Below, in pieces: positions 56,806-64,000 of a stretch of DNA of 64,000 bases. Position numbers and translations under genes: made by a program. This DNA comes from Thiorhodovibrio frisius (lineage in GTDB: Bacteria > Pseudomonadota > Gammaproteobacteria > Chromatiales > Chromatiaceae), in assembly GCF_033954835.1 (NCBI RefSeq), contig NZ_CP121471.1, positions 4,582,501 to 4,646,500 of the forward strand, read 5' to 3'. Below the pieces are notes generated by a model. That model saw only the letters and a program-made list of their open reading frames with translations, searched no databases and was not told the origin of the DNA. Numbering within the stretch: position 1 is the first letter of the stretch; every line of letters begins with the position of its first letter.

Positions 56806-57795
56806 ATGCCTAACTCCATGCCGGCCGCCGAGAAGCTAACCCCACAGTCGCGACTGAGCCCCCACACCCATCAGCGTGGGCTAGATAAGGTCGCGCGCAT
56901 TCCGGTGAAGGTCGAGTCGGGCGCATCCTTGCGCAAGCCGGCCTGGATTCGGGCTAAGGCGCCGCTCGGAGCCGGGGTGGCGCGGATCAGGCGGTTACTT
57001 CGCGATGCTGAACTGGCAACCGTGTGCGAAGAGGCCCAGTGTCCGAATCTGGGTGAGTGCTTCGCGCATGGCACGGCCACTTTTATGATTCTGGGCGATA
57101 TCTGCACGCGCCGGTGCCCTTTTTGCGATGTAGCCCATGGCCGACCGCTACCGCCGGATGCAGAAGAACCAGCGCGTCTGGCCGAGGCAATCGCGACCAT
57201 GGGGCTGCGCTATGTGGTGATCACCTCGGTGGATCGTGACGATCTGCGCGATGGTGGCGCTGGGCATTTCGCTGACTGCCTGCGCGCCATCCGCGAGCGC
57301 GCGCCGGCCACCCGAATCGAAGTGCTAGTGCCTGATTTTCGCACGCGCGAGGCGGTGGCACTGGAGCACTTCCGCGGCGATTCGGTGCCCGATGTCTTCA
57401 ACCATAATCTGGAAACGGTCCCCAGGCTCTATGCACAGGCCCGTCCGGGAGCCAGTTACCAGGGCTCACTCGACCTGCTGCGTGCGTTCAAACAGCGCCA
57501 TCCGCAGGTGCCGACGAAATCCGGGCTAATGCTCGGACTGGGCGAGACGCGCGAGGAGGTGCTGGCGGAAATGCGCGATCTGCGCGCGCATGACTGCGAC
57601 ATGCTGACCATTGGCCAGTATTTGCAGCCAAGCGCTGAGCATCTGCCCGTGCGCGAATACTGGACGCCCGATGCCTTTGGCGCACTTGAGGCCGCAGGCA
57701 AGGCCATGGGCTTTTCCGCTGTTGCCGCAGGCGCCATGGTGCGTTCCTCTTACCATGCCGACCGCCAGGCACACGGCCTGGTCGGCACCGTCTAA
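56806..57795 (+). CDS. lipA: Lipoyl synthase LipA
   Basis: 329 residues from the ATG at 56806; the earlier in-frame codons are not conserved. The auxiliary cluster motif is [12 protein letters not shown] (C-x4-C-x5-C) and the radical SAM motif is [29 protein letters not shown] and [13 protein letters not shown] are standard family blocks. The enzyme inserts two sulfur atoms into octanoyl groups on lipoyl domains of 2-oxoacid dehydrogenases and the glycine cleavage system. No lipB is next to it here. Confidence 0.97.
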   Translation: MPNSMPAAEKLTPQSRLSPHTHQRGLDKVARIPVKVESGASLRKPAWIRAKAPLGAGVARIRRLLRDAELATVCEEAQCPNLGECFAHGTATFMILGDICTRRCPFCDVAHGRPLPPDAEEPARLAEAIATMGLRYVVITSVDRDDLRDGGAGHFADCLRAIRERAPATRIEVLVPDFRTREAVALEHFRGDSVPDVFNHNLETVPRLYAQARPGASYQGSLDLLRAFKQRHPQVPTKSGLMLGLGETREEVLAEMRDLRAHDCDMLTIGQYLQPSAEHLPVREYWTPDAFGALEAAGKAMGFSAVAAGAMVRSSYHADRQAHGLVGTV

Positions 57796-57863
57796 CAGGC
57801 CCCAGAAATCGCCCCAAAACCTAGCCCCAAATCTAGCCCCAGAACCAGTCCCGCTAATGACTC

Positions 57864-58487
57864 ATGTCCATTGAGCTTAAGACCTACGTCTTCATCGACT
57901 CCTTGCAGCCGCAGCTCGCAGCCTATATGGGCAGTGTTTCCCAGGGCTTTTTGCCGGTGCCGGGCGATGCCTGTCTGTGGCTCGAGGTCTCCCCCGGCAT
58001 GGCCATCCATCGGCTGACGGACATTGCGCTGAAAGCCACCCGGGTTCATCTCAGCCAACAGGTGGTCGAGCGCGCTTACGGCACCATGGTGATTCATCAG
58101 CGCGACCAGAGTGATGTGCTCGAGGCCGGGCGCACGGTATTGAATCGCCTTGGCGTGGGAGAAGACGACCGCCAGAAATGCCAGGTGGCATGGACCGAGA
58201 TTATCCGCGCGGTCACGCCAGATCATGCAGTGCTGATCAATCGCCAGAACCGCCGCGGGTCGATGATTCTGCCCGGACAAAGCCTGTTTATTTTGGAGAC
58301 CGAACCAGCGGGCTACATCGTCTATGCCGCAAACGAGGCCGAAAAAGCCGCCAATGTGACTTTGGTCGACGCACGCGCGGTTGGTGCCTTCGGCCGCCTG
58401 ACCATGGCCGGACGCGAGGCCGATGCCGACGTGGCCGCAGCAGCGGCGGTCAATGCGGTCGAGAGCCTAAGTGGGATAATCCGCTAG
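57864..58487 (+). CDS. csoS1D: Tandem-BMC shell protein, CsoS1D-like
   Basis: 207 residues with two BMC-like halves. The first has [20 protein letters not shown] and [20 protein letters not shown], and the second has [20 protein letters not shown] and [20 protein letters not shown]. These blocks match the carboxysome pseudo-trimer CsoS1D, whose pore can open and close to let RuBP and 3-PGA pass. The conserved basic pore stretch NRQNRRG is present. It lacks the longer N-terminal extension of some cyanobacterial forms. It sits alone between lipA and ilvA, away from any cso operon visible here, and its 3' end overlaps the end of ilvA by about 21 bases. Confidence 0.85.
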   Translation: MSIELKTYVFIDSLQPQLAAYMGSVSQGFLPVPGDACLWLEVSPGMAIHRLTDIALKATRVHLSQQVVERAYGTMVIHQRDQSDVLEAGRTVLNRLGVGEDDRQKCQVAWTEIIRAVTPDHAVLINRQNRRGSMILPGQSLFILETEPAGYIVYAANEAEKAANVTLVDARAVGAFGRLTMAGREADADVAAAAAVNAVESLSGIIR

Positions 58488-60011
58488 GCCCCGGCCGCTA
58501 GCAGCAAAAAGGCGGCAAGCCGGGTTGTCGGTTTCGTTCCAGAAGGGATAGCCCAGTTCCCGCAGGCTGCGCTCGAACTCGGCGCCTTCGGCCTCTGGCA
58601 CCTGAATGCCCATCAATACCCGACCGTAGGCCGCACCATGGTTGCGGTAATGGAACAGACTGATGTTCCAGCGTCGGCCCAGGCTGGATAAGAAGTTCAG
58701 CAGCGCGCCAGGACGTTCGGGAAACTCAAAGCGCACCAGGCGCTCGTCTGTCAGTCCAGGTGCATGGCCGCCCACCATAAAGCGAATATGCAACTTCGCG
58801 GTCTCGTTTTCGCTCATATCGAGCACGCTGAAGCCTTTCTTCTCTAGGCGCTCGGCCAGGTCACACCGCTCCTGCGCACCGCCGCCGAGCTCAATGCCGA
58901 CAAACACCTGGGCCTCTTGGGCATCGTTGTAGCGATAATTGAACTCGGTAATCTGGCGTTTGCCAATCGCCTTACAGAAGCCGAGAAAACTGCCGGGCCG
59001 CTCGGGAATGCCGACGGCGAACAGTGCCTCGCGACGCTCACCGAGTTCAGCGCGCTCGGCGACATGGCGCAGGCGGTCGAAGTTGATATTGGCGCCACTT
59101 TCAATGGCAATGAGATGCTCGTCGCGCAGGCCGTAAACTTCCACATAGCGCTTGAGCCCAGCAACCGCCAAGGCGCCGGCGGGCTCGGCAATGCCTCGAG
59201 TATCGTCATAGATATCCTTAATGGCGGCGCAGATTTCGTCGGTGTCGACTAAAATCACCTCATCCACGCATTCACGCGCTACCCGAAAGGTCTCGCTGCC
59301 AATACGCCGCACCGCCACGCCATCGGCGAACAGCCCAACCTCGGGAAGATCGACAGGTTTACCGGCGGCAAGGGCCTGATGCAGGGTCGCTGCTTCAGCC
59401 GGCTCGACGCCAATCACCAGCACCTCCGGGCGCAGGTATTTCACATAGGCGGCAATACCCGCGATCAACCCCCCACCACCGACGGGCACGAAGATGGCCG
59501 CCGGTGGGTCCGGGTGCTGACGCAGCAGCTCCATGCCGATGGTGCCCTGACCGGCGATCACTTCTGGGTCATCGAAGGGGTGGATAAAGGTCAGACCGCG
59601 TTCTTCGGCCAGCTCAAAGGCATGAGCGCAGGCCTCGTCGTATGAGTCGCCATGCAGGAGTGCGCGCCCGCCGAGATTGCGCACGGCCTGAACCTTAATA
59701 GCCGGCGTGGTGCGCGGCATCACAATGGTCGCCTCAGCCCCGAGCCGCGCCGCACCGAGCGACACCCCCTGGGCGTGATTGCCAGCCGAGGCGGCAATCA
59801 CCCCACGGGCAAGCGCCTCGGGCGTAAGATGGCGCAGTTTGTTGTAAGCCCCGCGCAGCTTGAAGGAAAACACCGGCTGCAAGTCCTCACGCTTGAGGAA
59901 CACCTGATTGGCCAGACGGCGCGAGAGCAGGGGCGCGGGGCTCAGTGGGGTTTCTACCGCGACCTCATAGACGCGGGCTTTGAGGATACGTTCGATATAG
60001 CGATGGGGCAT
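58467..60011 (-). CDS. ilvA: Threonine ammonia-lyase, biosynthetic (IlvA)
   Basis: 514 residues. The PLP lysine is K51 in [32 protein letters not shown] and [16 protein letters not shown] are the standard fold II motifs. The C-terminal third holds two ACT-like regulatory domains ([20 protein letters not shown] and [20 protein letters not shown]) that bind isoleucine and valine. It converts threonine to 2-oxobutanoate, the first step of isoleucine synthesis. It is convergent with csoS1D. Confidence 0.97.
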   Translation of the reverse strand: MPHRYIERILKARVYEVAVETPLSPAPLLSRRLANQVFLKREDLQPVFSFKLRGAYNKLRHLTPEALARGVIAASAGNHAQGVSLGAARLGAEATIVMPRTTPAIKVQAVRNLGGRALLHGDSYDEACAHAFELAEERGLTFIHPFDDPEVIAGQGTIGMELLRQHPDPPAAIFVPVGGGGLIAGIAAYVKYLRPEVLVIGVEPAEAATLHQALAAGKPVDLPEVGLFADGVAVRRIGSETFRVARECVDEVILVDTDEICAAIKDIYDDTRGIAEPAGALAVAGLKRYVEVYGLRDEHLIAIESGANINFDRLRHVAERAELGERREALFAVGIPERPGSFLGFCKAIGKRQITEFNYRYNDAQEAQVFVGIELGGGAQERCDLAERLEKKGFSVLDMSENETAKLHIRFMVGGHAPGLTDERLVRFEFPERPGALLNFLSSLGRRWNISLFHYRNHGAAYGRVLMGIQVPEAEGAEFERSLRELGYPFWNETDNPACRLFAASGRGLADYPT

Positions 60012-60275
60012 GCGGGAACCAGAAGTGACGCTAAGCGCGGGGATTGTCTCGATGATAGAAGATCAGGTCGGGGTTGGAGTCGCTCTGTTATGATCCACAC
60101 ATGATATCCAGATTAGGCAATACTCACGGCCCCAGCCGACCCGGAGGATAAAGGCTGCGCTTCCATGACAAGGCGCACGGCTTAGAGAATGCGCGCGGCT
60201 TGGCCTTTGCCCGGGCACCATCATCCTTAAACCATTACCTTTCAATCATCATCTTACCCCAGGAGCTTGAGCCCC

Positions 60276-60932
60276 ATGACTCAGGACGAACTGAAAAAAC
60301 AAGCCGCCGAGGCCGCCCTTTCCTATGTGCAGGGTGGCGTGATTGGCGTTGGCACCGGCTCGACCGTGAACCACTTTATCGATTTTCTCGCCCAGATCAA
60401 AGGCCGGTTTGAGGGCGCAGTCTCGAGTTCCGAGGTCTCAAGCGAGCGACTGAAAAGCCACGGCATACAGGTGTTTGATCTCAACAGCGCCGGCGACCTG
60501 TCGCTCTATGTCGATGGCGCCGACGAGGCCAACGGTCGCCTGCAACTCATCAAAGGGGGCGGCGGCGCACTGACGCGCGAGAAAATCGTCGCTGCCGCCA
60601 GCGAGACCTTTGTCTGCATTGCCGATGAAAGCAAGCGTGTCGATGTGCTCGGGGCCTTCCCGCTGCCGGTAGAAGTCATTCCGATGGCACGCAGTTATGT
60701 GGCGCGCGAGTTGGTCAAGCTCGGTGGCACACCGGTGTGGCGCGAGGGCTTCGTGACCGACAACGGCAATGCCATTCTAGACATTCAGGGCCTCGAGATT
60801 CAGGACCCCGCAGCCATGGAGCAGCAGATCAATAACATCGCCGGTGTGGTGACCGTAGGTCTGTTCGCCCTGCGTGGAGCCGATATGCTGATTCTGGGCT
60901 CGCCCAATGGGGTCAATATCTACGAGCCCTGA
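60276..60932 (+). CDS. rpiA: Ribose-5-phosphate isomerase A
   Basis: 218 residues from the ATG at 60276, with AGGAG ten bases upstream; a TTG at 60267 is less likely. [40 protein letters not shown] and [12 protein letters not shown] are the substrate-binding and catalytic blocks of RpiA. It interconverts ribose 5-phosphate and ribulose 5-phosphate in the pentose phosphate pathway and in the Calvin cycle, which links to the nearby carboxysome shell gene if the organism fixes CO2. Confidence 0.97.
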   Translation: MTQDELKKQAAEAALSYVQGGVIGVGTGSTVNHFIDFLAQIKGRFEGAVSSSEVSSERLKSHGIQVFDLNSAGDLSLYVDGADEANGRLQLIKGGGGALTREKIVAAASETFVCIADESKRVDVLGAFPLPVEVIPMARSYVARELVKLGGTPVWREGFVTDNGNAILDIQGLEIQDPAAMEQQINNIAGVVTVGLFALRGADMLILGSPNGVNIYEP

Positions 60933-60955
60933 TCGCATAAGCCACTACTCTAACT

Positions 60956-61001
60956 CTTGCGCCTAATCTTCTCGCGCCTAATCTCGTCTTGCGCCTAATC
61001 A
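60956..61001 (+). repeat. Short direct repeats after rpiA
   Basis: The sequence GCGCCTAATC occurs three times (each preceded by a C/T-rich triplet) within 46 bases, merging into a degraded copy of the dispersed repeat. Confidence 0.65.
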
Positions 61002-61037
61002 CGCGGATTCATTGTCCCGGGTGGCCCAAACCCTGAG
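60997..61037 (+). repeat. Dispersed intergenic repeat, partial copy
   Basis: AATCACGCGGATTCATTGTC, CCGGGTGGCC and CCCTGAGC follow the order of the full copies; the first and last parts are missing. Confidence 0.55.
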
Positions 61038-61073
61038 CCTTGGCCAGAAAACAGGCGGTCAGGGCGTCCAGGC

Positions 61074-61619
61074 TCAGGCGGATTCGGTCGCCGATTTGGT
61101 ACTGGCGCGGCGTGAGCGGCCGCTGCTAGTGTCCTTATCGGCGCCGGCATTATCCTGCGGCTTGTCAGCATCGGCTGCACTCTCGGGTGTTCCAGGGCTT
61201 TCCTTCAGCGTCACTGTCTCCTCGAAGTGGCGTCCATCGTAGCTCAGGCGTTGCAGTTCGGCCGAGTCGCAATGCACCAGCTTGCCGTTGATCTCGGCGC
61301 CCATGGCCATTTCCAGCAACTGGTAATACAGGGTGCCGGTGACGCGCGCATGGGCTCCGAGTTCGACCCGGTCGCGCGCATGCACATCGCCCACAATGCT
61401 ACCGTCGGTAATGAGCTGCTCGACTTTGACGTCGCCTTCGATGGCGCCCTGCTCACTAATGATCAGCGTGGCATTGGTTTCTGCTTCTGCGGTGACCTCG
61501 CCCTTGATCTTCCCGTCGAGGTGGAGCGCGCCCGAGAATCGGACATGGCCCTCAATGACGGTACCCTGTCCAATAACAGTCACGACCTTGGGCGGCTTCA
61601 CTCTACGAATGCGTGCCAT
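61074..61619 (-). CDS. Bactofilin (polymer-forming cytoskeletal protein)
   Basis: 181 residues from the ATG at 61619, with AGGAGG eight bases upstream. The central ~100 residues are a regular beta-helix (TVIEGHVRFSGALHLDGKIK, GAIEGDVKVEQLITDGSIVG, TGTLYYQLLEMAMGAEINGK) as in bactofilins. They polymerise into filaments that organise cell-wall or surface proteins. The C-terminal tail is disordered and ends in a basic Arg/Ser/Lys patch. The DUF6776 membrane protein gene is directly upstream. Confidence 0.92.
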   Translation of the reverse strand: MARIRRVKPPKVVTVIGQGTVIEGHVRFSGALHLDGKIKGEVTAEAETNATLIISEQGAIEGDVKVEQLITDGSIVGDVHARDRVELGAHARVTGTLYYQLLEMAMGAEINGKLVHCDSAELQRLSYDGRHFEETVTLKESPGTPESAADADKPQDNAGADKDTSSGRSRRASTKSATESA

Positions 61620-61756
61620 GAAACGAACCTCCTGGTTCTGGTTTTGAGACATTTTTTTGAAAAACACTGCTATCTCGCATCAATTAGCGCGTGGTGGTAT
61701 TTGGCATTTCGCTCGTCTGGGGTTGTTACCCAATCGACATAGAATTTCAGGATGAG

Positions 61757-61803
61757 GCTCTTAGTCTCTGCCAGCCCGGAGAATAAAACCATGTGATTCA
61801 CGA
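61757..61803 (-). repeat. Dispersed intergenic repeat, copy E (reverse)
   Basis: The minus strand reads GTGAATCACATGG, then TTTTATTCTCCGGGCTGGC, then a diverged end. It lies between the bactofilin and DUF6776 genes. Confidence 0.7.
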
Positions 61804-61856
61804 CAAAACGACAACTCATTCGCACCAGCTATATGGTGCAGCTCTGGTTCGGCTGT

Positions 61857-62633
61857 TTAATCTGGCTCTTCGCTCAATTTCCATTCAAACTGCCGCCGTG
61901 CTCCACCTTTGGCCTTGTCGTCCGGCACCACGATCACCAGTAGTTCCTCGGGGAGAAAGTTTTGCGGTAATTTGATTGTGCCGTCAATTTCCTGGAAATG
62001 CCGGAAGCCGAGCCGGTGCCCGTCGTCGCCGTTTTCGGTCAGTTCTGACAGGCTGAAGTAGCGCTCCTGGTCGTCAATGGTGCCGCGTAACTGCATGCGC
62101 ACCTGGCCGGTCAGCATGTCTTCGTCGGCATTGGTGCGCGAGACCTTGAACCAGTAACGCACGCTGCCCTCGCCCTCACTCGACAAGGCCAGATCGCTGA
62201 TGGTGATGGGGCCGTCGTCGCCGCCGAAGAGCTGCGTTAAAAAGGCTATTTGCGAGCGCAGTTTGGCGTTTTCGCTCTGGAGCTGACGAATTTCGTCTTG
62301 TGCCTGGCGCACTGCCTCGCTTTGCGCCTGACGATCCTCGCTCAGACTTTGCAGTCGTTGTTCGAGTTCGGCGGTTTCATCCGCAAGTGTCGCACGATTC
62401 TGTTCGATGCTGTCCAGATCAGATGGCTTTACCGGCTCGTTCGCTGGAGCTGGCACCTTGATAGAGGTCGGCTGTTCACGGGGAAGATCGAGCGCCAGAT
62501 AGCCCCAACTGCCAAGCGCCACGACCAGTAACACTAGCAACAGGCCTAGCCGTCCGGTCGGGCGGGAATCGATAATATGGGGTTGGCGAATTCGACGTAC
62601 CTTGACCTGTCCCATGCCTTTTCGCATCCGCAC
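61857..62633 (-). CDS. DUF6776 family membrane protein with coiled coil
   Basis: 258 residues from the first Met (a later Met at position 7 is possible). A basic N-terminus and one membrane helix (LGLLLVLLVVALGSWGYLAL) are followed by a ~75-residue coiled coil (ETAELEQRLQSLSEDRQAQS) and a C-terminal beta domain (ITISDLALSSEGEGSVRYWF, QEIDGTIKLPQNFLP). This is the layout of DUF6776, a family found with bactofilin genes in gammaproteobacteria. The position suggests anchoring of the bactofilin to the membrane, which is inference. Confidence 0.82.
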   Translation of the reverse strand: MRMRKGMGQVKVRRIRQPHIIDSRPTGRLGLLLVLLVVALGSWGYLALDLPREQPTSIKVPAPANEPVKPSDLDSIEQNRATLADETAELEQRLQSLSEDRQAQSEAVRQAQDEIRQLQSENAKLRSQIAFLTQLFGGDDGPITISDLALSSEGEGSVRYWFKVSRTNADEDMLTGQVRMQLRGTIDDQERYFSLSELTENGDDGHRLGFRHFQEIDGTIKLPQNFLPEELLVIVVPDDKAKGGARRQFEWKLSEEPD

Positions 62634-62665
62634 TCTAAACTCTATAAAAAAGGGTGATTATCCTC

Positions 62666-62690
62666 AATCACCTGGATTCATTTTCCGGTA
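62666..62690 (+). repeat. Dispersed intergenic repeat, partial copy
   Basis: AATCACCTGGATTCATTTTC and CGGTA match the front half of the repeat, 19 bases before a near-complete copy. Confidence 0.5.
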
Positions 62691-62708
62691 TCGTCGCAGC
62701 TAGGCGCG

Positions 62709-62762
62709 TTACCGTGAAACAGCAACTTCATTGTCCGGGGTGGCCGGAACCATGAGCGTTAG
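62709..62762 (+). repeat. Dispersed 54-base intergenic repeat, copy C
   Basis: It begins TTACCGTGAAACAG, continues TTCATTGTCCGGGGTGGCC and ends GGAACCATGAGCGTTAG. Confidence 0.85.
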
Positions 62763-62872
62763 GATAGACGCCTTTGCAAACCGGCGCAGCCGTTTTTGTG
62801 CTTGAGCGCAGCTTGGCTATACTCTGCCACGTCCAATGACTATCAGCATCCGCTCCCAGGCGGGGAGAATTC

Positions 62873-64000
62873 ATGCCCGATCAACCATCACAATCCAAGC
62901 CGCCGGCCACCAGCCCCTCGACCGGCAACGGCCAGCCTGCTCAGCGCAACATCAGCGCCGTGGCCGCCGATCTTGCCATTCAGCAAGAAAATGAAGGCCT
63001 GCGCCTTGCCTTACGCGAGCAGGAGCGCATCGTCGAGGAACTGACCAACGAATGCCGCCGACTGGAAGACCGGCTCGAGGATCGGTATCAGGACATCGAC
63101 GCCCTGCGGCGCGAACTCGACCGTGGCGAGCGAGCGCTCAAGCAGGCCGAGGAGCGCCCCTCGCAGCTTGTGGGCGACACCGCCACGCCCGCTGCCGGTG
63201 CGCCAGAGGCGCAAGCAGCAGCGGACGCAGAGGATAGCAAAAAGTCCACCGCCAAGTCTGCGGGCGCCAAGGGCAGCCCGCTCAGTTTTGCCGCCGGACT
63301 GCTTTCCGGGGTGGTGCTGGCAGCAGGCACGGTGACCGCCTTGTGGTTCGCCGGCCTGATGACGCTGACAGGCCAGAAAGCGATATCGCCACAGATTGCC
63401 GAGCCCGCGCCACCGTCCCGACCGCCAGCAACGCCAACAGCGCAGACGCAGACCACGGATGACGCGCCAAGCAATACAGCGACCCCCATCGCCAAGCCCA
63501 ATCCGGCAGGAAATGCCACGGCGGGCAGACCCGATCCGGGAACGGATGTATCGCAGGGGACGACCGGGATTGTTTCTGAAAATCAAACGCCTGCGGATGC
63601 AGATCGCGCCTCGGGGCCGGCGTCGTCCGAGCCCCTCAGCGGAGATTTGCGAGTGCCCGCCGAGCCCGTTGCCGGCACTCACACAGATGTTTTTCTGGTC
63701 GGGGACACGACAGCACCAGAAATGGTGGCGCTCAAGCCGAGCGAATTCATGATGGGTAACCCGGTCGGCATGGCCGATAGCGATGCTCGACCAGTCCACA
63801 GAGTCAGCCTCGATGGTTTCATGATCGGCGCACGCGAGGTGACATTCAGCGACTATGACCGTTATGTGCGCGAGACCGGCGCGCGGCGGCCACAGGATTA
63901 TGGCTGGGGACGGGGGTCGCGCCCGGTCATCGATGTGTCCTGGGACGATGCCATGGCCTACGCCAAGTGGCTTGGCAAAAAAACCGGGCAGCCCTACCGC
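62873..64000 (+). CDS. Membrane-anchored protein with formylglycine-generating-enzyme-like domain (cut by window edge)
   Basis: 376 codons are visible from the ATG at 62873, with GGGGAG six bases upstream; the frame is open to base 64000. A hydrophilic coiled-coil start (LREQERIVEELTNECRRLED) precedes one membrane helix (LSFAAGLLSGVVLAAGTVTA). A long Pro/Thr/Ala/Asp-rich linker leads to the start of an FGE-sulfatase (SUMF1-like) domain (EFMMGNPVGMADSD, VHRVSLDGFMIGAREVTFSD, VIDVSWDDAMAYAKWLGKKT). Members of this fold either make formylglycine or act as non-catalytic ligand-binding modules. The cysteines needed for catalysis would lie beyond the window, so function stays open. Confidence 0.85.
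   Translation, partial: MPDQPSQSKPPATSPSTGNGQPAQRNISAVAADLAIQQENEGLRLALREQERIVEELTNECRRLEDRLEDRYQDIDALRRELDRGERALKQAEERPSQLVGDTATPAAGAPEAQAAADAEDSKKSTAKSAGAKGSPLSFAAGLLSGVVLAAGTVTALWFAGLMTLTGQKAISPQIAEPAPPSRPPATPTAQTQTTDDAPSNTATPIAKPNPAGNATAGRPDPGTDVSQGTTGIVSENQTPADADRASGPASSEPLSGDLRVPAEPVAGTHTDVFLVGDTTAPEMVALKPSEFMMGNPVGMADSDARPVHRVSLDGFMIGAREVTFSDYDRYVRETGARRPQDYGWGRGSRPVIDVSWDDAMAYAKWLGKKTGQPYR

Overview
The window is about 64 kb of GC-rich chromosome, most likely from a gammaproteobacterium of the purple sulfur type (Chromatiaceae-like). This is inferred from the gene families present: DUF2333, DUF6776 beside a bactofilin, a CsoS1D-like carboxysome shell protein, a c-type heme chemoreceptor and gammaproteobacterial LipA, RpiA and IlvA. 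No rRNA, tRNA or CRISPR repeat-spacer array was seen.

Region 1 (1-18.2 kb) is a type III-B CRISPR-Cas island. The minus strand carries DUF3775, a DUF433/DUF5615 toxin-antitoxin pair, cas6, a CARF ring nuclease-like gene (NE0113 family), cmr1, cmr2/cas10, cmr3, a VapBC-like pair, cmr4, cmr5, cmr6, a DUF2283 gene and a CARF-HEPN ribonuclease. Facing it on the plus strand is a two-gene unit: a CARF-adenosine deaminase fusion (Cad1 type) whose stop codon overlaps the start of a NUDIX hydrolase gene. Left of this lie a Card1-like nuclease that has lost its sensor domain and a cas2 stump cut by an ISKra4-family insertion sequence. Cas10 keeps its GGDD cyclase motif, so cyclic oligoadenylate can plausibly be made. 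It could then feed an RNase, a nucleotide deaminase and a candidate signal-degrading CARF protein. The Cad1-NUDIX pair inside this multi-effector locus is the most interesting system in the window.

Region 2 (18.5-28.4 kb) is a cellulose operon: a secreted DUF2092 protein, a small secreted protein, bcsA (with PilZ), bcsB (broken by a one-base frameshift), bcsZ and bcsC. Region 3 (28.5-38.5 kb) holds a small secreted protein, a parD gene with a truncated parE, a REC-GGDEF diguanylate cyclase and two very large hybrid histidine kinases. It could supply c-di-GMP and sensory control to the cellulose genes.

Region 4 (38.6-64 kb) is mostly housekeeping: malic enzyme, hicAB, an RND efflux pair, YgiQ, a stub of a small multidrug transporter gene, a heme-binding chemoreceptor, the YhaN/YhaO DNA-repair-type pair, DUF2333, lipA, csoS1D, ilvA, rpiA, a bactofilin, DUF6776, and the start of a membrane-anchored protein with a formylglycine-generating-enzyme-like domain. 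A roughly 54-base dispersed repeat with at least five near-complete and three degraded copies sits in intergenic gaps across the window. Several coding genes carry in-frame minisatellites.
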